The translations under genes and the position numbers were made by a program. From NCBI RefSeq assembly GCF_001687325.1, contig NZ_LZRD01000014.1, forward strand, positions 124,001 to 188,000: a stretch of 64,000 bases of DNA. Reading direction: 5' to 3'. Numbering within the stretch: position 1 is the first letter of the stretch; every line of letters starts with the position of its first letter. Below, piece after piece: positions 1 to 9,723 of the stretch. A model generated the notes under the pieces. That model was given only the letters and a program-made list of their open reading frames with translations. It made no database searches and was not told the origin of the DNA. This DNA is from Streptomyces sp. PTY087I2 (GTDB lineage: Bacteria; Actinomycetota; Actinomycetes; Streptomycetales; Streptomycetaceae).

Positions 1-2
1 TG

Positions 3-1517
3 CTGCCCGTGGGGGCCGCGGCCCAGTTCGCGTACCGCCACTCGGTCATCGGGGTGCTCGTCTCGCTGACGCTCTGCTGGCTGCTGGTGCGCCACCGCGA
101 CCAGTTCCGGGCGCTGCCCGACCCGCGCAGCCGCTGGCGGGCGCTCGCCAACTTCGTGCTGCTCGGCGCCGGTTCGCTGGGGCTCGGGCTGATCATCGTC
201 AGCGTCCACCCCGGCCGGGTCGTCGGCGACCCGTCCATCGCCGACCGCCTCCAGCACGTGCTGTACGGCCTGTTCGGCGTCGAGGGCCCCGTCGACTACG
301 CGGGGAGCACCAGCTGGACCGTGGCGTACTCGCTGGGCGCGCTCGGCCTGCTGACCGCCGTCACCACCGTCTATCTCGCCTTCCGCCCCGAACACCCGGC
401 GGCCCGCCTCACCGAGGACGACGAGAGCCGGCTGCGGGAGCTGCTGGAGCGGCACGGCGGCCGGGACTCGCTCGGCCACTTCGCGCTCCGCCGCGACAAG
501 GCCGTCGTCTTCTCCCCCAGCGGCAAGGCGGCCGTCTGCTACCGGGTCGTCTCCGGGGTGATGCTGGCCGGCGGCGACCCCATCGGCGATGTGGAGGCCT
601 GGCCGGGCGCGATCGAGCGCTTCATGGACGAGGCCCGGGCGCACTCCTGGACACCGGCCGTGATGGGGTGCAGCGAGACCGGCGGCCAGGTCTGGACCCG
701 CGAGACCGGGCTCACCGCCCTGGAGCTGGGCGACGAAGCGGTGGTCGACGTGGCGGATTTCTCCCTCGCCGGACGGGCCATGCGGAACGTGCGGCAGATG
801 GTCAAGCGCATCGAACGCGGCGGCTACGAGACCCGGGTCCGGCGGGCGCGTGACATCGGCGACGCCGAACTGGACCGGATCCGCCGCGCCGCCGCCGACT
901 GGCGCGGCACCGACACCGAACGCGGCTTCTCCATGGCGCTCGGCCGGATCGGCGACCCGGCCGACGGCGACTGCGTGATCGCCACCGCCCATCTGCCCGG
1001 CTCCGGTGCGGAGGACTCCCCGGGCGGCGACCTGAAGGCCGTACTCCACTTCGTACCGTGGGGGCGGGACGGGATGTCCCTGGAGCTGATGCGGCGCGAC
1101 CGCTCGGCCGACCCCGGCATGAACGAGCTCCTGATCGTCGCCTCCCTCCAGGCCGCCGGGAAGCTCGGCGTCGAGCGGGTCTCGCTGAACTTCGCGATGT
1201 TCCGCTCGGCGCTGGCCCGCGGCGAGCGGCTCGGCGCGGGACCGGTGCTGCGCTGCTGGCGCGGGCTGCTGATCTTCCTCTCGCGCTGGTTCCAGATCGA
1301 GTCGCTGTACAAGTTCAACGCCAAGTTCAAGCCCCGCTGGGAGCCCCGCTTCGTGGTCTTCCGCACCAGCCGGGACCTGCCCCGCATCGGGATCGCGGCG
1401 ATGCGCGCGGAGGGCTTCGTGAACCTCTCGCTGCCCCGCCCGTTCCGGCCGCGCGCACCCCGCCCCTGCGGTCACACCGCGCGTTCCCGCCCGGAGCACG
1501 AGGTGAGCGCGGCGTGA
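3..1517 (+). CDS. DUF2156 phosphatidylglycerol lysyltransferase-like membrane protein (5' end cut)
   Basis: The reading frame is open to the window edge, so the N-terminus is missing; the first in-window start (GTG at 9) is probably internal. The visible part has hydrophobic segments near residues 10-30, 45-65 and 105-125. It then has a long soluble DUF2156 domain (about 135-480), the GNAT-like fold of MprF/LysX lysyltransferases, with the conserved stretches GGDPIGD, MSLELMRR, LNFAMFRSALARGE and FNAKFKPRWEPRF. Such proteins transfer an aminoacyl group from tRNA to membrane phosphatidylglycerol. Family membership is clear; the acceptor lipid and amino acid are inferred. folP follows 49 bp downstream on the same strand. 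Confidence 0.85.
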   Translation: MPVGAAAQFAYRHSVIGVLVSLTLCWLLVRHRDQFRALPDPRSRWRALANFVLLGAGSLGLGLIIVSVHPGRVVGDPSIADRLQHVLYGLFGVEGPVDYAGSTSWTVAYSLGALGLLTAVTTVYLAFRPEHPAARLTEDDESRLRELLERHGGRDSLGHFALRRDKAVVFSPSGKAAVCYRVVSGVMLAGGDPIGDVEAWPGAIERFMDEARAHSWTPAVMGCSETGGQVWTRETGLTALELGDEAVVDVADFSLAGRAMRNVRQMVKRIERGGYETRVRRARDIGDAELDRIRRAAADWRGTDTERGFSMALGRIGDPADGDCVIATAHLPGSGAEDSPGGDLKAVLHFVPWGRDGMSLELMRRDRSADPGMNELLIVASLQAAGKLGVERVSLNFAMFRSALARGERLGAGPVLRCWRGLLIFLSRWFQIESLYKFNAKFKPRWEPRFVVFRTSRDLPRIGIAAMRAEGFVNLSLPRPFRPRAPRPCGHTARSRPEHEVSAA

Positions 1518-1566
1518 GCCGTCGTACGGCGGCCACGGCGGGTCCGGCACGCCCTAGTCTGGTCGT

Positions 1567-2427
1567 ATGAGTACGTCACGCACGCGGGGCACGGTCCGAG
1601 GGCTGCCGGAGTGGGACCGCTGCGCGGTCATGGGGGTCGTCAACGTGACGCCCGACTCCTTCTCCGACGGCGGCCGCTGGTTCGACACCACCGCCGCGGT
1701 CAAACACGGCCTGCACCTGGTGTCCGAGGGCGCGGACCTGGTGGACGTGGGCGGCGAGTCGACCCGCCCCGGCGCCAGCCGGGTGGACGAGGACGAGGAG
1801 CTGCGCCGGGTGATCCCGGTCGTGCGCGGCCTGGCGTCCGAGGGCGTCACCGTCTCCGTGGACACCATGCGCGCCCGCGTCGCCGAGCGGGCCGTCGCCG
1901 CCGGGGCCGCCCTGGTCAACGACGTCAGCGGCGGCCTCGCCGACCCGGACATGATCCCGGCCGTCGCCGCCGCCGAGGTCCCGTTCGTCGTGATGCACTG
2001 GCGCGGCTTCAGCGAGTCGATGAACAGCCGCGCGGTGTACGGGGACGTCGTCGCCGAGGTCCTCGACGAGCTGCGGCGGCGGATGGACGCGGTGATCGCG
2101 GGCGGGGTCGCCCCGGAACGCGTCGTGATCGACCCCGGCCTCGGCTTCGCGAAGGACGCCGCCCACGACCTGACGCTCGTCGCGCACCTGGCCGAGCTGC
2201 ACGCCCTGGGCCGCCCGCTGCTGGTGGCCGCCTCCCGCAAGCGTTTCCTCGGCCATGTCCTGGCCGGCCCGGGCAGCTCCCCGCCGCCCGCCCGCGAACG
2301 CGACGCGGCCACCGCCGCCGTCTCCGCCCTGTCCGCGCAGGCCGGCGCCTGGGCGGTCCGGGTCCACGAGGTGCGGGCCACCGCCGACGCGGTCCGCGTC
2401 GCCCGCGCGGTCGAGGGAGCCGCGTGA
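1567..2427 (+). CDS. folP: Dihydropteroate synthase
   Basis: Condenses 6-hydroxymethyl-7,8-dihydropterin pyrophosphate with p-aminobenzoate to dihydropteroate in folate synthesis (cytoplasmic TIM barrel). At 286 aa it has the usual length. Family signatures are visible: GVVNVTPDSFSDGG near residue 22, DVGGESTRPGA near 61, NDVSGG near 119, VIDPGLGF near 180 and ASRKRF near 222. The ATG start at 1567 gives the family N-terminus. The stop overlaps the GTG of the next gene (GTGA), so translation is probably coupled. First gene of a folate group with folB and folK. Confidence 0.96.
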   Translation: MSTSRTRGTVRGLPEWDRCAVMGVVNVTPDSFSDGGRWFDTTAAVKHGLHLVSEGADLVDVGGESTRPGASRVDEDEELRRVIPVVRGLASEGVTVSVDTMRARVAERAVAAGAALVNDVSGGLADPDMIPAVAAAEVPFVVMHWRGFSESMNSRAVYGDVVAEVLDELRRRMDAVIAGGVAPERVVIDPGLGFAKDAAHDLTLVAHLAELHALGRPLLVAASRKRFLGHVLAGPGSSPPPARERDAATAAVSALSAQAGAWAVRVHEVRATADAVRVARAVEGAA

Positions 2428-2894
2428 ACGAGGAGCACGCACAGGCCGCCGCCGACATCGCGGAGGTCGAGGCGGCCAACACCGCCTACTACGAGGCGCT
2501 GGAACGCGGCGACCACGAGGACCTGTCCGCCCGCTGGCTGCCCGGCGAGGACCTCACCGTCTCCTGCGTCCACCCCGGCTGGCCGGTGCTCACGGGGCGG
2601 GGCGAGGTGCTGCGCAGCTACGCCCTGATCATGGCGAACACCGAGTACATCCAGTTCTTCCTGACCGACGTCAACATCGCGATGACCGGCGACACCGCCC
2701 TGGTCACCTGCACCGAGAACATCCTCAGCGGCGGCCCCGCCGAGGAGGGCAACGCGCTGGGCCCGCTGGTGGGCCAGCTGGTCGTCGCGACGAACGTGTT
2801 CCGGCGCACCGACGACGGCTGGAAGCTCTGGTCCCACCACGGGTCGCCCGTCCTCACGGAGTCCGACGAGGACGACGAGGAGCCGTCGTCCTGA
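2424..2894 (+). CDS. NTF2-like (SnoaL-type) protein
   Basis: A 156-aa acidic protein starting at a GTG that overlaps the folP stop by 4 bp. The pattern of helix (EVEAANTAYYEALERGD), a tryptophan loop, HPGWPVLTGRGEVLRSY and ending VFRRTDDGWKLWSHHGSPV is the nuclear-transport-factor-2/SnoaL-like fold with a ketosteroid-isomerase-type cavity. No catalytic assignment is possible from sequence. Coupling to folP suggests a link to folate or pterin metabolism, but that is inference only. The C-terminus is an acidic tail (about residues 144-156). Confidence 0.85.
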   Translation: MNEEHAQAAADIAEVEAANTAYYEALERGDHEDLSARWLPGEDLTVSCVHPGWPVLTGRGEVLRSYALIMANTEYIQFFLTDVNIAMTGDTALVTCTENILSGGPAEEGNALGPLVGQLVVATNVFRRTDDGWKLWSHHGSPVLTESDEDDEEPSS

Positions 2895-3154
2895 GCCGTC
2901 CTCCTGGCCGGACGAGGTGGTGCGGAGATCAGCCGCGAAGCGCTGGGGCGCCCGGCCACGCGGCGCATGTGATGAAGACCGGGTTCACTCGCACAGGTGC
3001 GCCGCTCGTCCGGCGGGTATCACCCCTGTGGGGCCCCGTCCGTGGCCCCCCGCGGGGCAACCCTGTCGGTGCGCGCGGGTAGATTCGAAAGAAGCGTCCC
3101 GCCGCCCGCACGCGGCCGGGTGCCTCTCGACCAACGACAGCAGGAGTGATTCGC

Positions 3155-3514
3155 GTGGATCGTGTCGCGCTGCGCGGCCTCAAGGCCCGTGGGCACCACG
3201 GCGTCTTCCCCCGGGAGCGGGAAGAGGGCCAGACCTTCATCGTCGACCTGGTGCTCGGCCTCGACACCCGCCCCGCGGCAGCCGCCGACGACCTGGCCCG
3301 CACCGTGCACTACGGCGTGGTGGCCGAGGAGGTCGTCGACGTGGTGACGGGCGAACCGGTGGATCTGATCGAGACGCTCGCCGAGCGCATCGCCCAGCAG
3401 TGCCTGAAGCACGAAGGCGTCCAGGAGGTCGAGGTCGTGGTGCACAAGCCGGACGCTCCGATCACCGTCCCCTTCGACGACGTGACCATCACCATCACCC
3501 GGAGCCGAGCATGA
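3155..3514 (+). CDS. folB: Dihydroneopterin aldolase
   Basis: Cleaves 7,8-dihydroneopterin to 6-hydroxymethyl-dihydropterin and glycolaldehyde. The 119-aa protein starts VDRVALRGLKARGHHG and carries the pterin-binding N-terminal pattern and the later YGVVAEEV and VEVVVHKPDAPI segments of the FolB tunnelling fold. I chose GTG 3155 because AGGAG at 3142-3146 is correctly spaced for it; the in-frame GTG at 3146 overlaps that ribosome binding site. Its stop overlaps the folK ATG (ATGA), so the next step of the pathway is translationally coupled. Confidence 0.94.
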   Translation: MDRVALRGLKARGHHGVFPREREEGQTFIVDLVLGLDTRPAAAADDLARTVHYGVVAEEVVDVVTGEPVDLIETLAERIAQQCLKHEGVQEVEVVVHKPDAPITVPFDDVTITITRSRA

Positions 3515-4122
3515 CTGCATTTTCCACCGAAGGGCAGAGCGACCCGACCGTACAGCCGGTTCCGACCGCCGTCGTCCGGCAGGTGGACGCCGCCGACGTC
3601 ACGCTCTCCAACCCCAAGATGGCCGTGATCTCCCTCGGCTCCAACCTGGGCAACCGCCTGGAGACGCTCCAGGGGGCCGTCGACGCCCTGGAGGACACCC
3701 CGGGCCTGCGGGTCAAGGCCGTCTCCCCGGTGTACGAGACGGAGCCCTGGGGCGTCGAGGCGGACAGCCAGCCGTCGTACTTCAACGCGGTCATCCTCGT
3801 GAAGACGACGCTGCCCCCCGCCTCCCTGCTGGAGCGCGGCCAGGCCGTCGAGGAGGCCTTCGACCGGGTCCGCGAGGAGCGCTGGGGCCCGCGGACCATC
3901 GACGTCGACATCGTGTCGTACGCCGACGTCCTCTCCGACGACCCGGTGCTCACGCTCCCCCACCCGCGCGCCCACGAGCGGGCCTTCGTCCTCGCCCCCT
4001 GGCACGACATGGACCCCGAGGCCCAGCTGCCCGGCGCGGGGCCGGTGGCCCAGCTCCTCGCGCAGGTCGGCCGCGACAGCGTGCTGCCCCGCGCCGACCT
4101 GGAACTGCGCCTGCCGGAGTAA
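3511..4122 (+). CDS. folK: 2-amino-4-hydroxy-6-hydroxymethyldihydropteridine pyrophosphokinase
   Basis: Transfers pyrophosphate from ATP to 6-hydroxymethyl-dihydropterin, giving the FolP substrate. The 203-aa protein has a nonconserved extension of about 35 residues, then SLGSNLGNR, SPVYETEPWG, RWGPRTIDVDIV (catalytic Mg-binding aspartates) and LPHPRAHERAFVLAPW, all hallmark HPPK motifs. The ATG overlaps the folB stop by 4 bp. It completes a folP/folB/folK pathway block with folE encoded convergently nearby. Confidence 0.95.
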   Translation: MTAFSTEGQSDPTVQPVPTAVVRQVDAADVTLSNPKMAVISLGSNLGNRLETLQGAVDALEDTPGLRVKAVSPVYETEPWGVEADSQPSYFNAVILVKTTLPPASLLERGQAVEEAFDRVREERWGPRTIDVDIVSYADVLSDDPVLTLPHPRAHERAFVLAPWHDMDPEAQLPGAGPVAQLLAQVGRDSVLPRADLELRLPE

Positions 4123-4196
4123 TCGTTAGGCTCGACGGACGGTGGTCCGGCGCACGGCCGGACCGGGCACAGGCGGCGCGAAGGGCGGCTCACTCG

Positions 4197-4685
4197 GTGA
4201 AGCAACTACGGCTCGGGGTACTGGCGGGCCTCTTCGCCGCCGCCGGTGTCCTCTCCTGGGGCGGGGCCCGCCTCTGGGACTCCTTCGGCACCCTGCCGAG
4301 CGTCCCGCTGGCCGCGTCGATCGTGCTCGCCGTGATCGCGGTGATCCTCCTCGCGACCGCCCTCTCCACCCGCACCCGCCTCCGCGCCCAACGCGAACGC
4401 CGCCCCGGCGCCAAGGGCGTCGAGCCCCTGTTCGCGGCCCGCGCGGTCGTCTTCGGCCAGGCCAGCGCCCTGGTCGCCGCCCTGGTCGCCGGAGTCTACG
4501 GCGGCACCGGCGTCTTCCTCCTGAGCTACCTGGACATCCCGCCCCGCCGCGACCAGGCCATCTACGCGGGCGCGGCGGTCATCGCCGGCATCGGCGTCAT
4601 CGCGGCAGCCCTCTTCCTGGAACGCGTCTGCCGCCTCCCGGAGGACGGCAACGACCACGACGGCACGGGCACGGCGGCGGCGTAA
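4197..4685 (+). CDS. DUF3180 membrane protein
   Basis: A 162-aa protein with four hydrophobic segments (about residues 5-25, 37-57, 82-107 and 120-142), characteristic of the actinobacterial DUF3180 family commonly found just after folK. Function is unknown. GTG 4197 is the start that keeps the first membrane segment intact. It is the last gene of the folate operon, since a strong hairpin follows directly. Confidence 0.85.
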   Translation: MKQLRLGVLAGLFAAAGVLSWGGARLWDSFGTLPSVPLAASIVLAVIAVILLATALSTRTRLRAQRERRPGAKGVEPLFAARAVVFGQASALVAALVAGVYGGTGVFLLSYLDIPPRRDQAIYAGAAVIAGIGVIAAALFLERVCRLPEDGNDHDGTGTAAA

Positions 4686-4689
4686 CGCA

Positions 4690-4737
4690 CGAGAGGGGCC
4701 CGGCTGCCGCGCGTCCGCGGCAGCCGGGCCCCTCTCG
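4690..4737. terminator. Terminator between DUF3180 gene and folE (convergent)
   Basis: A perfect 22-bp inverted repeat (arms 4690-4711 and 4716-4737, 4-nt loop) lies between two convergent genes, so it can serve as a bidirectional terminator. There is no long T run, as usual in Streptomyces. Confidence 0.85.
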
Positions 4738-4751
4738 CATACTCCTGGGCG

Positions 4752-5357
4752 TCAGCTCGCCATGATGAGGCTCATCGCCTCGGCGCGGGTCGCGGGGTCG
4801 CGGAGCTGGCCGCGCACCGCGGAGGTCAGGGTCTTCGCGCCCGGCTTGCGGATCCCGCGCATCGACATGCACATGTGCTCGCACTCGACGACGACGATGA
4901 CGCCGCGCGGCTCCAGGATCGACATGAGGGACTCGGCGACCTGGGTCGTCAGCCGCTCCTGGACCTGCGGGCGGCGGGCGTAGACGTCGACCAGCCGGGC
5001 CAGCTTGGACAGGCCGGTGATCTTGCCGGTGGAGGCGGGGATGTAGCCGACGTGCGCGACGCCCCTGAACGGCACCAGGTGATGTTCACAGGTCGAGAAC
5101 ACCTCGATGTCCTTGACCAGCACCATCTCGTCGTGACCCAGGTCGAACGTGGTCGTCAGGACGTCCTCGGGCTGCTGGTACAGGCCCGCGAATATCTCCT
5201 TGTACGCCCGCGCCACCCGCCCCGGCGTCTCCCGCAAGCCCTCGCGGTCCGGGTCCTCGCCGACGGCGAGGAGCAGTTCGCGTACGGCTGCCTCGGCCCG
5301 CTTCTCGTCGAATTCGCCGATCGAACCCTGGCCGTCCAGCGTCACCGGGTCGGTCAT
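4752..5357 (-). CDS. folE: GTP cyclohydrolase I
   Basis: Converts GTP to 7,8-dihydroneopterin triphosphate, the first step of folate synthesis. The 201-aa protein has the zinc-binding [10 protein letters not shown] segment and the second cysteine motif [12 protein letters not shown], plus [13 protein letters not shown] near residue 60. It starts at ATG 5357. It is downstream of ftsH but separated from it by a terminator hairpin, so it probably has its own promoter. Confidence 0.96.
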   Translation of the reverse strand: MTDPVTLDGQGSIGEFDEKRAEAAVRELLLAVGEDPDREGLRETPGRVARAYKEIFAGLYQQPEDVLTTTFDLGHDEMVLVKDIEVFSTCEHHLVPFRGVAHVGYIPASTGKITGLSKLARLVDVYARRPQVQERLTTQVAESLMSILEPRGVIVVVECEHMCMSMRGIRKPGAKTLTSAVRGQLRDPATRAEAMSLIMAS

Positions 5358-5424
5358 CTGTGCCTCGTTCCTCTGTGCTGTCCGATGCGCGGATTGCGCT
5401 CGGACCTCGCAGGCATACGGAAAA

Positions 5425-5461
5425 GCCGCGCCCCCACAGGCTAGAACCTGGGGGGCGCGGC
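5425..5461 (-). terminator. ftsH terminator
   Basis: Hairpin with 11-bp outer arms GCCGCGCCCCC (5425-5435) and GGGGGCGCGGC (5451-5461), extended by CAGG/CCTG with one bulge. On the minus strand the stem is followed by TTTT, so it is oriented to end ftsH transcription before folE. Confidence 0.85.
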
Positions 5462-5522
5462 GTGCATTCCGGGACCGGTGCGGCGGCCCGTGACGGGCGT
5501 CTCACCTGGCGTGGAGCGCGGA

Positions 5523-7583
5523 CTAGCCGTTGTTGTCCGGACGGTCCTCGGGGATCGTCTCGGTGGACGGGGCGATGTCCTTGGTCAGGTCCGCCGTCGG
5601 GGCGATCTCCGGCGGGGTGGCCGAGCCGTTGGCGCTGCCGTTGGTGAGGGCCAGTTCCTTGGGCGAGAGGACCGGGGGGCGCGTCGACGGGGTGCGTCGG
5701 GCGGAACCGGTCCAGGCCGGGCGGGCGGGGCGCTTGACGATGGGGGCGAAGATCTCGGCGATCTCGTCCTTGCCGAGCGTCTCCTTCTCCAGCAGTTCGA
5801 GCACCAGGGCGTCGAGGATGTCGCGGTTCTCGACGAGGATCTCCCACGCGTCGTTGTGGGCGGTCTCGATGAGCTTCTTGACCTCCTCGTCGACCAGGGC
5901 CGCGACCTCTTCCGAGTAGTCGCGCTGGTGGCCCATCTCGCGGCCCAGGAAGGGCTCCGAGTTGTCGCCACCGAACTTGATCGCGCCGAGACGCTCCGTC
6001 ATGCCGTACTGCGTGACCATCGCGCGGGCCGTCGCCGTGGCCTTCTCGATGTCGTTCGCCGCACCGGTCGTCGGGTCGTGGAAGACCAGCTCCTCGGCCG
6101 CGCGCCCGCCCAGCATGTACGCCAGCTGGTCGAGCATCTCGTTGCGGGTCGTGGAGTACTTGTCCTCCTCCGGGAGCACCATCGTGTAACCGAGGGCGCG
6201 GCCGCGGGAGAGGATCGTGATCTTGTGGACCGGGTCCGACTGGGGGGAGGCCGCCGCGACCAGGGCGTGTCCGCCCTCGTGGTACGCGGTGATCTTCTTC
6301 TCCTTCTCGGACATGATCCGGGTCCGCTTCTGCGGGCCCGCCACGACACGGTCGATCGCCTCGTCGAGGCTCTCGTTGTCGATGAGCTTCTTGTCGCTGC
6401 GCGCCGTCAGGAGCGCCGCTTCGTTGAGCACGTTCGACAGGTCGGCGCCGGTGAAGCCGGGCGTGCGCCGGGCGACGGCGCCGAGGTCGACGCCCTCCGC
6501 GACGGGCTTGCCCTTCTGGTGCACCTTGAGGATCTCCAGGCGGCCCTGCATGTCGGGGCGGTCGACCGCGATCTGCCGGTCGAAGCGGCCCGGGCGCAGG
6601 AGCGCCGGGTCGAGGATGTCCGGGCGGTTCGTGGCGGCGATCAGGATGACGCCGCCCTTCACGTCGAACCCGTCCATCTCGACGAGCAGCTGGTTGAGCG
6701 TCTGCTCGCGCTCGTCGTGGCCGCCGCCCATGCCGGCGCCGCGGTGGCGGCCGACGGCGTCGATCTCGTCGACGAAGACGATCGCCGGGGCGTTCGCCTT
6801 GGCCTGCTCGAAGAGGTCGCGCACGCGGGAGGCGCCGACACCGACGAACATCTCGACGAAGTCGGAACCGGAGATCGAGTAGAACGGGACGCCCGCCTCG
6901 CCGGCGACGGCGCGGGCGAGCAGCGTCTTGCCCGTACCGGGCGGGCCGTAGAGCAGGACGCCCTTGGGGATCTTGGCGCCGACGGCCTGGAACTTCGCCG
7001 GCTCCTGGAGGAACTCCTTGATCTCGTGGAGCTCCTCGACGGCCTCGTCGGACCCCGCCACGTCCGCGAAGGTCGTCTTGGGGGTGTCCTTGGTGATCAG
7101 CTTGGCCTTGGACTTGCCGAACTGCATGACCTTGGAACCGCCGCCCTGCATCTGATTCATCAGAAACAGGAAGACGACCACGATGAGGACGAAGGGCAGC
7201 AGCGAGAGGAGGATCGAGACGAACGGGGACTGCTTCGACGGCGAGACGGTGTAACCCTTCTCGATGTCACCCGCCTCGAACTTCGTCTGCAGCGTGTCGG
7301 CGAGCTCGACGCCCTGGTTGCCGATGTAGCTCGCCTGGAACTTGCTGCCGGACTCGCCTTCGAGCTTCTGGCCGTCCTTCAGTTCGATCTTGAGGATTTG
7401 TTCGTCACCGGTGGTCAGCTTGGCCTGCTCCACCTGGTCCTTGCTGATCGCCTGGATCACCTTGCCGGTGTCCACCGTCTTGTAGCCGCCCGACGAGCCG
7501 ACGACCTGCATCAACACGACCACGGCGAGGACGGCCAGCACGATCCACATGACCGGCCCACGGAAGTATCGCTTCACGTCCAT
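5523..7583 (-). CDS. ftsH: ATP-dependent zinc metalloprotease FtsH
   Basis: Membrane-anchored AAA+ protease that degrades misfolded membrane proteins and selected cytosolic regulators. In the 686-aa sequence, membrane segments lie at about 11-27 and 122-143 around an extracytoplasmic domain. Walker A GPPGTGKT is at 213-220, Walker B VFVDEID near 269-275, and the zinc site HEGGH at 435-439. The C-terminal 60 residues are a low-complexity Pro/Ser/Thr tail, common in actinobacterial FtsH. Its order with hpt and tilS upstream is the conserved actinobacterial arrangement. Confidence 0.97.
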   Translation of the reverse strand: MDVKRYFRGPVMWIVLAVLAVVVLMQVVGSSGGYKTVDTGKVIQAISKDQVEQAKLTTGDEQILKIELKDGQKLEGESGSKFQASYIGNQGVELADTLQTKFEAGDIEKGYTVSPSKQSPFVSILLSLLPFVLIVVVFLFLMNQMQGGGSKVMQFGKSKAKLITKDTPKTTFADVAGSDEAVEELHEIKEFLQEPAKFQAVGAKIPKGVLLYGPPGTGKTLLARAVAGEAGVPFYSISGSDFVEMFVGVGASRVRDLFEQAKANAPAIVFVDEIDAVGRHRGAGMGGGHDEREQTLNQLLVEMDGFDVKGGVILIAATNRPDILDPALLRPGRFDRQIAVDRPDMQGRLEILKVHQKGKPVAEGVDLGAVARRTPGFTGADLSNVLNEAALLTARSDKKLIDNESLDEAIDRVVAGPQKRTRIMSEKEKKITAYHEGGHALVAAASPQSDPVHKITILSRGRALGYTMVLPEEDKYSTTRNEMLDQLAYMLGGRAAEELVFHDPTTGAANDIEKATATARAMVTQYGMTERLGAIKFGGDNSEPFLGREMGHQRDYSEEVAALVDEEVKKLIETAHNDAWEILVENRDILDALVLELLEKETLGKDEIAEIFAPIVKRPARPAWTGSARRTPSTRPPVLSPKELALTNGSANGSATPPEIAPTADLTKDIAPSTETIPEDRPDNNG

Positions 7584-7766
7584 CCATACGGAGCGAAGAC
7601 GCCCCGTCCCTCCTGCCCGTAGGTAAATGCTGCTGTTTGAAAAGAGTGTTCTTCGGACGGTACCTCAGCATGGGCACCAGCGACCGCTGGGTGCAGCGGA
7701 GAAACCTGCTTTCGAAGCTCCAACGGCCCGGAGGCGGTGAGGGTTCCCCGGTGGCCTGCCCGGCGG

Positions 7767-8321
7767 TCAGCCGCCGTAGACGTGCGGGGCCAGCGTGCCG
7801 ACGAAGGGCAGGTTGCGGTACTTCTCCGCGTAGTCCAGCCCGTAGCCGACGACGAACTCGTTGGGGATGTCGAAACCGATCCACTTCACATCGATCGCGA
7901 CCTTTGCGGCATCCGGCTTGCGGAGCAGGGTGCAGACCTCCAGCGAGGCCGGTTCCCGGGAGCCCAGGTTGGACAGCAGCCAGGACAGCGTCAGTCCGGA
8001 GTCGATGATGTCCTCGACGATCAGGACGTGCTTGCCCTTGATGTCGGTGTCGAGGTCCTTGAGGATCCGCACGACGCCGGAGGACTGGGTGCCCGCCCCG
8101 TACGAGGAGACGGCCATCCAGTCCATCGTGACGGGGGTGGACAGCGCGCGCGCCAGGTCCGCCATGACCATCACCGCGCCCTTGAGGACGCCGACGATCA
8201 GCAGGTCCTTGCCCGCGTACTCCGCGTCGATCTTCGCGGCCAGCTCGACGAGCTTCGCGTCGATCTCTTCCTTGGTGAGGAGCACCGACTGAAGGTCGGT
8301 ACCCATGTCCTTCTCGTTCAC
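7767..8321 (-). CDS. hpt: Hypoxanthine phosphoribosyltransferase
   Basis: Purine salvage enzyme making IMP or GMP from hypoxanthine or guanine and PRPP. The PRPP-binding loop [14 protein letters not shown] is visible near residue 105, along with the GVLKGAVM loop and the C-terminal [13 protein letters not shown] segment. The frame extends further upstream, but the earlier part is Pro/Arg-rich and not protein-like. I prefer GTG 8321 (184 aa), preceded by a purine-rich AAAGAGA stretch; ATG 8306 is an alternative. It lies between tilS and ftsH on the same strand. Confidence 0.94.
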   Translation of the reverse strand: MNEKDMGTDLQSVLLTKEEIDAKLVELAAKIDAEYAGKDLLIVGVLKGAVMVMADLARALSTPVTMDWMAVSSYGAGTQSSGVVRILKDLDTDIKGKHVLIVEDIIDSGLTLSWLLSNLGSREPASLEVCTLLRKPDAAKVAIDVKWIGFDIPNEFVVGYGLDYAEKYRNLPFVGTLAPHVYGG

Positions 8322-8413
8322 CCACGTCTCTTTCTGTGCTGCCGACGCCCTGGCCCGCCGGTCCGGGGTGCCCGGGCCGGCGGCGGTTCGTCTGCACTTC
8401 AGCCGCTCGCGCG

Positions 8414-9526
8414 TCAGCTCTGCCGAATGACCAGTCTGCCACCCTGCCGCAGCGCCTCGACGCGGCCGGGCAGGTTGATGGCCCGCTGGCCATGCCACCC
8501 GGTGATCAGGCGGTCGACTTCTTCGAGGTGCCGGGCGAAGAGGGAGCCGGCGGGCGCCCCGGCCTCGATCAGGGCGCGGCGCAGCACCCGGCGGCGTACG
8601 GCGGGGGGCAGGGCGTAGAGCCCCGCGCACTCCAGGCGGCCGGTCTCGTCGCGTACGGACAGCTCGGCCTCGGCGGCCCAGGTGTCCAGGGCGTCGGCGT
8701 CGTCGCGGGAGAGCTGGGCGGTACGGGCGAGGGCTTCGACGACGCCTTTGCCGAGCGCCTTCTCCAGGGCGGGCAGCCCTTCGTGGCGGAGCCGGGAGCG
8801 GGTGTAGGCGGGGTCGATGTTGTGCGGGTCGTCCCAGACGGGGATCGACTGGACCAGGCAGGCCTTGCGGGCGGTCTGCCGGTCGAGCTGGAGGAAGGGG
8901 CGGCGGTAGCGGCCGGCCGGTCCGGAGGCGGCGGCCATGCCGGAGAGCGAGCGGATGCCGGAGCCGCGGGCGAGGCCGAGGAGGACGGTCTCGGCCTGGT
9001 CGTCGCGGGTGTGGCCGAGCAGGACGGCGGCGGCGCCGTGCCGTTCGGCGGCGGCGTCCAGCGCGGCGTAGCGGGCGTCGCGGGCGGCGGCCTCGGGGCC
9101 GCCCTCGCGTCCGACGTGCACGGCGACGGCCTCGACGGGGTCGAGGTCCATGGCGGTGAGCCGGGTGACGACCTCGGCGGCGCGGAGGCCGGAGCCCGGC
9201 TGGAGGTTGTGGTCGACGGTGATGCCGCCGGCCCGGACGTCGAGCTTGCGGGCCTCGAAGGCGAGCGCGGAGGCGAGCGCCATGGAGTCGGCGCCGCCGG
9301 AGCAGGCGACGAGGACGAGGGGGGTGCCGGGCCGTTCGGGGAGGGCGGTGCGGGGGCCGGCCGCGGTGCCGGCTTCGGCGTAGGGGGAGCGGGCGGCGTG
9401 CGCGGGGCGCCCGGCCGCTTCGGCGGGCCGGTCGTGGCCGGCGTTCCGCTGGAATTCGGTGATGACGTCGTGGAGTACGCGGCGGACCGCCAGGCGTATC
9501 GCCGCGACCGCAGGATGGGGACCCAT
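8414..9526 (-). CDS. tilS: tRNA(Ile)-lysidine synthetase
   Basis: Modifies the wobble cytidine of the CAU-anticodon isoleucine tRNA with lysine, using ATP. The N-type ATP-pyrophosphatase loop SGGADS is at residues 76-81, followed by [36 protein letters not shown] and RPFL, all TilS signatures. ATG 9526 (370 aa) is chosen over the longer frame because the extra N-terminal residues are unlike the family. hpt is next downstream. Confidence 0.94.
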   Translation of the reverse strand: MGPHPAVAAIRLAVRRVLHDVITEFQRNAGHDRPAEAAGRPAHAARSPYAEAGTAAGPRTALPERPGTPLVLVACSGGADSMALASALAFEARKLDVRAGGITVDHNLQPGSGLRAAEVVTRLTAMDLDPVEAVAVHVGREGGPEAAARDARYAALDAAAERHGAAAVLLGHTRDDQAETVLLGLARGSGIRSLSGMAAASGPAGRYRRPFLQLDRQTARKACLVQSIPVWDDPHNIDPAYTRSRLRHEGLPALEKALGKGVVEALARTAQLSRDDADALDTWAAEAELSVRDETGRLECAGLYALPPAVRRRVLRRALIEAGAPAGSLFARHLEEVDRLITGWHGQRAINLPGRVEALRQGGRLVIRQS

Positions 9527-9723
9527 GTCCGGTGCCCTTCGTGGAGTTCGGGAGGAGCGTCGAGCGCCGGAACGCGTGAGTCCCGTCACTCAGAGTGCGT
9601 CGATGGTGACAGAGGCAAGCTGTTCATCGAGCATTGCACGCCTTCCCGGGCCTCCATGGTCCCTCGGATGGGTGATTGGGGGGCGAATATCGGTCCCTCG
9701 GGACGGTCCGGGGCGCCGGACGG

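Noticed and set aside
5478-7622. Long plus-strand frame opposite ftsH (and similar frames at 9676-12408 and 26437-30015)
   Set aside because: Antisense shadows of strongly biased GC-rich genes; translations are repetitive Arg/Gly/Val-rich and lack motifs.
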